Under the pieces are notes generated by a model. That model ran no database searches. It was not told the origin of the DNA and was given only the letters and a program-made list of their open reading frames with translations. A stretch of 44,342 bases of DNA, from NCBI GenBank assembly GCA_902625035.1, contig CACNZK010000010.1, positions 1-44,342 on the forward strand, read 5' to 3'. Position numbers and translations under genes: made by a program. The DNA comes from an uncultured Pelagibacteraceae bacterium. Its GTDB lineage: Bacteria > Pseudomonadota > Alphaproteobacteria > Pelagibacterales > Pelagibacteraceae. Positions 9,045 through 14,895 of this stretch are shown piece by piece. The first letter of the stretch is position 1. The number at the start of each line of letters is the position of its first letter.

Positions 9045-9821
9045 ATGAAAAAACTTAAACTGTTTGCTCTAGCAGCCTTAGCCCTAGTGGGTTATGCAGG
9101 TGTTGCTAATGCGGCAGACGCAACGATGTTAGCTCAGGATGACTTTGTTGGAATATCTTTTTGGATAATTTCAATGGGTATGTTAGCGGCTACAGCTTTC
9201 TTCTTCATGGAGAGAGGTACTGTTAACCCTGCGTGGAAAACATCAGTAACTGTTGCAGGTCTTGTAACTGGTATTGCTTTCATTCACTACATGTACATGA
9301 GAGAAGTATGGGTTGCTACAGGTGACTCACCAACAGTATATAGATATATTGACTGGTTAATTACTGTGCCATTACAGATGGTAGAATTCTACTTAATTCT
9401 AGTAGCAGTAAGAAAAGCAAATTCTGGAATGTTCTGGAGATTGTTAATCGGTTCATTAGTAATGTTAATCGGAGGATACTTAGGAGAAGCTGGATACATC
9501 AATGCTACACTTGGTTTTGTAATCGGTATGGCTGGATGGATTTACATTCTATATGAAATATTCTCTGGTGAGGCTGGAAGAGCTGCTGCTAAAAGCGGCA
9601 ACAAAGCTCTTGTAACAGCGTTCGGTGCAATGAGAATGATTGTAACTGTAGGTTGGGCTATTTATCCATTAGGTTATGTATTTGGTTACCTAACAGGTGG
9701 TGTAGATGCTAACTCATTAAACGTTGTTTACAACTTAGCTGACTTCATTAACAAAATTGCATTCGGTCTAGTAATCTGGGCTGCTGCAATGAGTTCAGGA
9801 GCTGGCGCGAGAAGCAGATAA
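9045..9821 (+). CDS. Proteorhodopsin, light-driven proton pump (blue-type)
   Basis: A 258-residue type I rhodopsin with a signal peptide (1-23, ending ANA) and seven predicted helices. Proton-pump residues are all present at a constant +6 offset from the reference SAR86 protein: His81, Arg100, Asp103 (acceptor, RYIDWL), Glu114 (donor) and the retinal Schiff-base Lys237 (LADFINK). The spectral-tuning site is Gln111 (TVPLQMVEF), equivalent to residue 105, where Gln gives blue absorption and Leu/Met green. It therefore likely pumps protons outward with blue light, as in open-ocean strains. Monocistronic: own promoter, strong ribosome site, strong terminator. No retinal-synthesis genes are seen in this window. 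Confidence 0.98.
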   Translation: MKKLKLFALAALALVGYAGVANAADATMLAQDDFVGISFWIISMGMLAATAFFFMERGTVNPAWKTSVTVAGLVTGIAFIHYMYMREVWVATGDSPTVYRYIDWLITVPLQMVEFYLILVAVRKANSGMFWRLLIGSLVMLIGGYLGEAGYINATLGFVIGMAGWIYILYEIFSGEAGRAAAKSGNKALVTAFGAMRMIVTVGWAIYPLGYVFGYLTGGVDANSLNVVYNLADFINKIAFGLVIWAAAMSSGAGARSR

Positions 9822-9845
9822 TTACTAAGTAATTAAAATAATTTT

Positions 9846-9884
9846 AGGGCGAGTATGTTTTCACATACTTGCCCTATTTTTTTT
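9846..9884 (+). terminator. Rho-independent terminator after proteorhodopsin
   Basis: A 13-base-pair hairpin (9846-9858 with 9863-9875, one G-T pair, loop TTTC) is followed by ATTTTTTTT. It separates proteorhodopsin from the ferredoxin gene 20 bases further on. Confidence 0.93.
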
Positions 9885-9903
9885 GCATAATTATATAAAG
9901 ATC

Positions 9904-10224
9904 ATGGCAAAAATAACTTACATCACACACAACGACGAAAAACATACTGTTGAAATTCAAAACGGCCTAACTGTTATGGAGGGTGCTGTCCAAAACGATA
10001 TACCAGGTATTGATGCTGATTGCGGTGGTGGAATGGCGTGTGCGACATGTCACGTGTATGTAAAAGATGAATGGTTTGATAAGATTCCTCCCAAAGAAGA
10101 CGGAGAAGAAGATATGCTTGACATGGCTTTTGAACCAAAAAAAAATAGTAGACTAAGTTGTCAAATAATAATCTCGGATGAATTAGATGGATTAATAGTC
10201 AACATTCCATCAAAACAAAGTTAA
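9904..10224 (+). CDS. [2Fe-2S] ferredoxin, adrenodoxin type
   Basis: A 106-residue soluble electron carrier. Cluster ligands are Cys40, Cys46, Cys49 and Cys86 (C-x5-C-x2-C-x36-C), inside [14 protein letters not shown], typical of bacterial adrenodoxin-like/Isc-type ferredoxins. I chose the ATG at 9904: an upstream ATG at 9883 lies in the terminator's T-run and adds residues unlike the family. The stop codon directly abuts the start of the ferredoxin reductase gene, so this is probably that enzyme's partner. Possible roles are Fe-S assembly, P450-type or other reductive reactions; the sequence does not decide. Confidence 0.94.
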   Translation: MAKITYITHNDEKHTVEIQNGLTVMEGAVQNDIPGIDADCGGGMACATCHVYVKDEWFDKIPPKEDGEEDMLDMAFEPKKNSRLSCQIIISDELDGLIVNIPSKQS

Positions 10225-11241
10225 ATGAATAAAACAGATGCATTAATTATTGGAGCAGGACCAACAGGTCTTTTCACGGCCCATCAATTAAAATTAATAG
10301 GTTTAGATTGTGAGATCGTTGACAACCTAGATAAAATTGGTGGTCAGTGTATTGAACTTTATCCTGATAAACCAATTTATGATATTCCAGCAGTACCTGA
10401 GTGCACAGGTGAAGAGTTAACAAATAATTTAATAAATCAATTAAAACCTTTTGAAGTTAAATTCCACTTAAGTGAAAGAGTAGATGAAGTAAAAAAAGAT
10501 GGAGACAATTGGTTTGTTAAAACAAACAGTGGAAAAACATTTTTAACCCCTAATGTGATTATAGCAGGAGGAGTTGGCTCTTTTGAACCAAGAAAATTTC
10601 CAGTGAAAGAGTGTGAAAAATTTGAAAATAAATCTGTATTTTATTCAGTAAAAGATAAAAAAATTTTTGAAGGAAAAACAGTTGCAATTTTTGGTGGTGG
10701 AGACAGTGCATTAGATTGGGCAGTTGAATTATCAAAAAATTCCAAGGTAAATTTAATTCATAGAAGAGATGAGTTTAGAGGTGCTCAAGCTACTGTTGAT
10801 AAAGTTCATGAGTTAGTAAAAGAGGGTAAAATAAGTCTTTATACAAAATACCAAATGACTTCAATTAATGGAAATGGCCAATTAGAAAGTATAGATATCA
10901 AAAATGAAGATGATGAAAAAAACAATATAAAAACTGACTATGCTTTGGGTTTTTTTGGCTTAATAATGCAATTAGGACCAATTGCTAATTGGGGACTTAA
11001 TATAGATAAAAAAACCATTGAAGTTGACACAGAAAAATTTGAGACTAATCAAAAAGGTATTTACGCCGTAGGTGATATTTGTAATTATCCTGGTAAATTA
11101 AAATTAATTTTGTCTGGATTCCATGAGGGAGCTCTAGCAGCGAGAGCATGTTTTAAACTGGCAAGACCTAATGAAAAATATAGATTTGAATTTACAACAA
11201 CTTCCACAAACTTATTGAAAAGACTTGGAAAAAAAGAGTGA
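10225..11241 (+). CDS. Ferredoxin-NADP+ reductase, thioredoxin-reductase-like type
   Basis: A 338-residue FAD enzyme moving electrons between NADPH and ferredoxin. The FAD-binding IIGAGPTGLFTAHQL lies at the N-terminus (8-22). The NADPH domain has IFGGGDSALDWA and LIHRRDEFRGA, whose arginines suit NADPH, and the C-terminal FAD motif is IYAVGDICNYPGK. The CxxC redox pair of thioredoxin reductase is absent between the two nucleotide domains, so annotation as trxB would be wrong; it matches the YumC/type-2 FNR family. It starts with zero spacing after the ferredoxin stop and overlaps the next gene by 4 bases. Confidence 0.93.
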   Translation: MNKTDALIIGAGPTGLFTAHQLKLIGLDCEIVDNLDKIGGQCIELYPDKPIYDIPAVPECTGEELTNNLINQLKPFEVKFHLSERVDEVKKDGDNWFVKTNSGKTFLTPNVIIAGGVGSFEPRKFPVKECEKFENKSVFYSVKDKKIFEGKTVAIFGGGDSALDWAVELSKNSKVNLIHRRDEFRGAQATVDKVHELVKEGKISLYTKYQMTSINGNGQLESIDIKNEDDEKNNIKTDYALGFFGLIMQLGPIANWGLNIDKKTIEVDTEKFETNQKGIYAVGDICNYPGKLKLILSGFHEGALAARACFKLARPNEKYRFEFTTTSTNLLKRLGKKE

Positions 11242-11867
11242 TAGATCTTTACTCAGCTAATACACCCAATGGTAAAAAAATTGGAATTATGCTTGAGGAA
11301 ATTGGATTTGAGTACAAGGTAATCAAAGTTGATATTAATAATGGCGAACAATTTAAAGAGCAATTTAAAAAAATTAGTCCATTAAGTAAAATTCCAGTAA
11401 TAATTGATAATAAAAATAAAAAAACAGTCTTCGAGTCCGGGGCAATCTTAATTTATTTAGCTGAATTAAGTGGAAAATTTTATAATCTAAATGAAAGATT
11501 AGAAATCAACCAATGGCTCATGGCTCAAATGGGTTATGTTGGCCCAATGTTAGGCCAACATCATCAATTTCATCATTTCAATCCAGGAAAAAGTAAATTT
11601 GGAGAAGACAGATATTTTAAAATTTCTAAACGAATATATAAAGAATTAGACGAGAGATTATTTAAATCAAAATATTTATCAGGTGAAAACTATACAATTG
11701 CAGATATCGGAACATTTCCCTGGATAGCAAGACATGAGTGGCATGATATTGGTTTAAAAAATTATAAAAATCTTACTAGGTGGTATGAGGAAATATCTAA
11801 AAGAGAAGGTGTTATAAAAGGATTTGCCTTTATGGATGAGAATGAGGTTCCACCCAAACCGTGTTAG
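11238..11867 (+). CDS. yfcG: Glutathione transferase, YfcG/Nu-class-like disulfide-bond reductase
   Basis: A 209-residue two-domain GST. The N-terminal thioredoxin-like domain reads IDLYSANTPNGKKI, with the Thr-Pro-Asn active-site region of YfcG/YghU, then LSKIPVI and the glutathione-binding FESGAILIYLAE. The C-terminal helical domain has GPMLGQHHQFHHF and GENYTIADIGTFPW. YfcG-type enzymes reduce disulfides with glutathione. The start is GTG at 11238, overlapping the reductase stop as GTGA, so translation is coupled. The gene order ferredoxin-FNR-GST beside proteorhodopsin suggests a redox-homeostasis unit. Confidence 0.92.
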   Translation: MIDLYSANTPNGKKIGIMLEEIGFEYKVIKVDINNGEQFKEQFKKISPLSKIPVIIDNKNKKTVFESGAILIYLAELSGKFYNLNERLEINQWLMAQMGYVGPMLGQHHQFHHFNPGKSKFGEDRYFKISKRIYKELDERLFKSKYLSGENYTIADIGTFPWIARHEWHDIGLKNYKNLTRWYEEISKREGVIKGFAFMDENEVPPKPC

Positions 11868-11968
11868 TTCATTGAGCTAAGCAATCTGAACAAAGAAGCA
11901 AAAATACCGTGACCCGACACTTCTATGGCTAGGACAATGATAATTATTAAAATTATTTTTGTATCCAT
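11864..11968 (-). CDS. Predicted 34-residue membrane microprotein (third gene of dksA unit)
   Basis: I do not recognise this protein. The frame begins MDTKIILIIIIVLAIEV, a strong single transmembrane segment at residues 4-15. It continues with SGHGIFASLFRLLSSMN, a short amphipathic tail with one His, one Arg and no Cys. Its ATG (11968-11966) shares one base with the stop of the preceding small gene (TAATG), a classic re-initiation junction. Its stop overlaps the end of the convergent GST gene by 4 bases. It thus fills the space between dksA and GST exactly. It is too short for standard gene calling; support is start/stop geometry and the hydrophobic pattern. It may be chance, but two consecutive coupled frames make that less likely. 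Confidence 0.55.
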   Translation of the reverse strand: MDTKIILIIIIVLAIEVSGHGIFASLFRLLSSMN

Positions 11969-12093
11969 TAAGTAAATACAATAAATAACAAAATTATCCA
12001 AAACAAACCATAGTAATAATATATATACTTTTTAGTAAAATAATAAGTTACAGGATTATGAACTTTTTTAGTTTTTTTCTTTTTTTTAGTCAT
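11968..12093 (-). CDS. Predicted 41-residue Lys-rich single-pass membrane microprotein (second gene of dksA unit)
   Basis: I do not recognise a family. The ATG at 12093 lies inside the last codons of dksA (8-base overlap), so translation is probably coupled. The protein starts MTKKKKKTKKVHNPVTYYF, a basic cytoplasmic-type head. It then has an aromatic stretch (YIYYYYGLFW) running into a hydrophobic helix (IILLFIVF) that ends one residue before the stop. This is a tail-anchored topology, N-terminus inside by the positive-inside rule. A longer frame from 12153 is only an overlap with dksA. A-rich runs in the head could cause slippage. Immediately followed by another microprotein gene. Confidence 0.6.
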   Translation of the reverse strand: MTKKKKKTKKVHNPVTYYFTKKYIYYYYGLFWIILLFIVFT

Positions 12094-12610
12094 CTGCGTG
12101 AACTTTTTCATTTTTCTCATGTTTTTCTTGAGCTGCAATAGTATACTTTGCAACAGGTCTTGCCATGAGTCTTTTTAGACCAATTGGCTCTGCAGTATCA
12201 AGACAGTAACCATAAGTATCGTCTTTAATTCTTATTAAAGCTTTATCTATTTCAGATATTAATTTTATTTGTCTATTAATTGCTTTCATTTCAACATTTT
12301 TATCAGTATACGAGCTTGCTTGATCTACAATATCTGCAGAAATACTGTTGTCATCCATACTTCCATTGTAAAGAGCTTCGTTATTTGCTTTTACCAATTC
12401 TTTTCTCCATTCCTGTAATTTCATTCTAAAAAAAACACGGTGTTTTTCACACATATATTTTTCAGTATCCTTTGGAATATAAGTTTTAGAAATTTTTATT
12501 GGTCCTTTACTGATCTCTTTAGTCTTAATTGATGCCTTAGTCCCTGTTTTTTTTGAAGACTTAGTTTTAGATTTAGATACTTTTTTTTTAACTTTGCTAG
12601 TTTTAGCCAT
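12086..12610 (-). CDS. dksA: DksA/TraR-family RNA polymerase-binding regulator
   Basis: A 174-residue DksA homologue that, with ppGpp, would tune rRNA and amino-acid promoters through the RNA polymerase secondary channel. After a Lys/Ser-rich extension of about 50 residues, the coiled coil starts near KYMCEKHRVFF; the two acidic tip residues are conserved (SADIVDQAS, D-x-x-D). The C-terminal globule reads DTYGYCLDTAEPIGLKRLMARP: only one of the four zinc cysteines remains, as in other alphaproteobacterial DksA proteins. ATG at 12610 gives MAKTSKVKKK; an upstream ATG at 12646 lies before the predicted promoter's start site. First gene of a three-gene unit with two small membrane proteins. Confidence 0.9.
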   Translation of the reverse strand: MAKTSKVKKKVSKSKTKSSKKTGTKASIKTKEISKGPIKISKTYIPKDTEKYMCEKHRVFFRMKLQEWRKELVKANNEALYNGSMDDNSISADIVDQASSYTDKNVEMKAINRQIKLISEIDKALIRIKDDTYGYCLDTAEPIGLKRLMARPVAKYTIAAQEKHEKNEKVHADD

Positions 12611-12632
12611 AATTTCAAATCGAATTCGAGGA

Positions 12633-12660
12633 AGTATATTCAGCAAAATAGGGGTGTCAA
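12633..12660 (-). promoter_or_regulatory. Near-consensus sigma-70 promoter of dksA
   Basis: On the minus strand TTGACA (12660-12655) and TATACT (12638-12633) are 16 bases apart, putting the start near 12626, about 16 bases before the dksA ATG. This placement supports the shorter DksA start at 12610. Confidence 0.75.
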
Positions 12661-12689
12661 GTAACCTTAATTATTGTAATTATTTACTT

Positions 12690-14012
12690 ATGAATGTTTC
12701 AAAGAGAAATATAAATAATATATTTTTAATTTTTGCTATATCACATTTGATTATTTGGACATTAGTACCTTCTGTAACTAATAATAATTTACCCCTAGAT
12801 ACAATTGAAGCTTTAGCATGGGGGAGTAACCTAGACTGGGGGTTTAGCAAACATCCACCAATGAGTGCATTTTTTTCAGAAGTTTTTTTTAATATTTTTG
12901 GCCCACAAGATTGGTCATATTATCTTTTAAGTCAAATTTTTGTTGTCATTTCTTTTTATTATGTTTTTAAATTTTCTATCGAAATTTTAAGAAATGAAAA
13001 ATTAAGTTTAATTTCTGTATTATTATTAGCATCAATTTATTTTTATAATTTTACAACACCAGAATTTAATGTAAATGTTTGTCAATTACCTTTCTGGTCA
13101 TTAGTAGTTTATCATTCATGGAAAATATATAATTCAAAAAAAATAAGTTTTTTAGATTGTTTTTTACTTGGGTTATTCGGTGCTTTAGGCTTTTTATCAA
13201 AGTATCTATTCATTTATTTATTAATATCAATTGACATACTTTTTGTTTATTTAATTTTTTTTAAAAAATCAAAAAAATTTGATTTTAAATATTTGATTAC
13301 TTTGGAGGTATTCATTGTTTTGCTAATACCTCACTTGATTTGGCTTTATAACAATGATTTTGTTTCAATTCTATATGGTCTTAAAAGGACTGGTTTAGAA
13401 AATAGCAATATACTTAATCATATAAATCAGCCATTAATATTTTTGATTAAACAAATAGGAATATTAATTCCTTTATTCTTTTTAATTTGGTTACTGGTAA
13501 AAAAAGTAAAGTTTAAATTAAACTTAAAAGATAAGAATTTGATTTTTTTAATCACAATAAATATCTTACCAATTTTTTTAATGTTATTAACATCAATAAT
13601 AACTGGATCGAAAATTAGAACAATGTGGATGACGCCTTTCTATTTATTTTTTGGAGTATTTTTAGTTTATCTTTTTAAATCTCAAATAGATTTAAAAAAA
13701 AATAGATCTTTTTTAATTGGGGTTTTATTTTTATTTTTTTTATCTCCTACAATTTACTCATATGTATCATTAACTCAAAAAGATAAACGAACAGATTACC
13801 CTGGAAGAGAAATTGCTCTAAAAACCCAAATTATCTGGAACCAAGATTTTAATAAACAAATTCAGTTTGTAACTGGTGACGAATGGAAAGCAGGTAATCT
13901 TTCATATCACTTAAAATCAAGACCTACATGGGAAGGTCCTACAAATGATAATATATTGAAAAACTCATCTCAATTTATTTGCATAAATGACGTATGTTTA
14001 GGAAGATATTAA
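12690..14012 (+). CDS. Integral-membrane glycosyltransferase (GT39/GT83, ArnT/PMT-like)
   Basis: A 440-residue protein with about ten predicted transmembrane helices. The first periplasmic loop carries the acidic motif of polyprenyl-phosphate-dependent GT-C enzymes (LPLDTIEALAWG) and then GFSKHPPMSAFF, as in bacterial ArnT/PMT_2-like proteins. These move a sugar from a lipid carrier to lipid A, protein or glycan on the outer face of the inner membrane; the acceptor is unknown. The C-terminal 75 residues are hydrophilic. I chose ATG 12690; the frame reaches upstream to 12594 but would cross the dksA promoter. The next gene is a GT2 of the type that makes such lipid-linked sugars. Confidence 0.8.
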   Translation: MNVSKRNINNIFLIFAISHLIIWTLVPSVTNNNLPLDTIEALAWGSNLDWGFSKHPPMSAFFSEVFFNIFGPQDWSYYLLSQIFVVISFYYVFKFSIEILRNEKLSLISVLLLASIYFYNFTTPEFNVNVCQLPFWSLVVYHSWKIYNSKKISFLDCFLLGLFGALGFLSKYLFIYLLISIDILFVYLIFFKKSKKFDFKYLITLEVFIVLLIPHLIWLYNNDFVSILYGLKRTGLENSNILNHINQPLIFLIKQIGILIPLFFLIWLLVKKVKFKLNLKDKNLIFLITINILPIFLMLLTSIITGSKIRTMWMTPFYLFFGVFLVYLFKSQIDLKKNRSFLIGVLFLFFLSPTIYSYVSLTQKDKRTDYPGREIALKTQIIWNQDFNKQIQFVTGDEWKAGNLSYHLKSRPTWEGPTNDNILKNSSQFICINDVCLGRY

Positions 14013-14025
14013 ATAAAAAAACTTT

Positions 14026-14895
14026 ATGAAAATTATAGTTTTAATACCAGTTTACAATGATTGGAAATCTGTTTTTAAACTATTGGATGAAATAAATAAT
14101 CTACCATTAGAAAATGAATTTCAACTTTCCATATTAATAGTTAATGATGCATCAAATTTTGATCGTCAAGAAATTGAAAAATCTTTTGAAAACATTTACA
14201 CAATTAAAATATTAAATATGGAAAAGAATCTTGGCCACTCAAGATGTATTGCAACAGGCCTAAAGTACATTTTCGAGAAAGATCAATTTGATTATGTTAT
14301 TCCAATGGATGGAGATGGAGAAGACAAGCCTGAAGAAATAAAAGTTTTTTTAGAAAAAATAAAATTTTCAAATGAAAAACCTATTGTGGGGGAAAGAGTG
14401 AAAAGATCTGAAAGCATGTTTTTTAGGATTTGTTATCAATTACACAAAATTATTACTTTTGTTTTCACAGGTAAATCAATAAAATTTGGTAATTACACAT
14501 GTTTACCAAAATCGACAGTAGAAAAATTGCTCAAAGAAAAAGCAACTTGGAACAGTTTTTCAGGATCTTTAAAAAAAGTTGAAAGTGATTTAATTTCAAT
14601 ACCTTCTAATAGAGGTTCAAGATATTACGGACCTTCTCAAATGAGTTTCACTAATTTAATAAAGCATTCACTTTCTATTATAAGTGTTTTTAGAAAAACC
14701 TTTTTAATTCGATCAGGGCTCTTTATAATCATTTATATCCTAATGATTAAGAGTAATGCTTCGATAATTACCTCTATGCCATTGATAATATTACTAATAG
14801 CAGTTTATTCTGTTTCAAATTTAGCTTTAAGAGAGAATATGAATGAGTTAAAAAATTCTTTAAATCAAATTAAGAATATTGATAAAATTCAATGA
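14026..14895 (+). CDS. GT2 glycosyltransferase, polyprenyl-phosphate sugar synthase-like
   Basis: A 289-residue GT-A enzyme. The N-terminal catalytic domain has VLIPVYNDWKSVFKLL, the nucleotide-binding IVNDAS, NLGHSRCIATGLKYI and the metal-binding MDGDGEDKPEEI. Two hydrophobic segments near residues 225-265 anchor it to the membrane. This is the DPM1/ArnC-like layout that loads a sugar on undecaprenyl phosphate, which would feed the upstream GT-C enzyme. The sugar cannot be read from sequence. Its stop overlaps the ppc start as ATGA. Confidence 0.82.
   Translation: MKIIVLIPVYNDWKSVFKLLDEINNLPLENEFQLSILIVNDASNFDRQEIEKSFENIYTIKILNMEKNLGHSRCIATGLKYIFEKDQFDYVIPMDGDGEDKPEEIKVFLEKIKFSNEKPIVGERVKRSESMFFRICYQLHKIITFVFTGKSIKFGNYTCLPKSTVEKLLKEKATWNSFSGSLKKVESDLISIPSNRGSRYYGPSQMSFTNLIKHSLSIISVFRKTFLIRSGLFIIIYILMIKSNASIITSMPLIILLIAVYSVSNLALRENMNELKNSLNQIKNIDKIQ

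Noticed and set aside
10225..11241. Thioredoxin reductase (trxB)
   Set aside because: The redox-active CxxC between the nucleotide-binding motifs is absent and the gene abuts a ferredoxin gene, so ferredoxin-NADP reductase fits better.
12066..12088. Poly-T run as a terminator after dksA
   Set aside because: No stem precedes it, and on the minus strand it encodes the Lys-rich head of the coupled small protein.
11968..12153. 61-residue version of the dksA-coupled small protein
   Set aside because: The extra 20 N-terminal residues only re-read dksA in another frame; the ATG at 12093 gives a coherent head-plus-helix protein and a typical overlap.
12594..12689. N-terminal extension of the GT39/83-like gene to 12594
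   Set aside because: It would run through the divergent dksA promoter and adds residues unlike the family; ATG 12690 precedes the first membrane helix.
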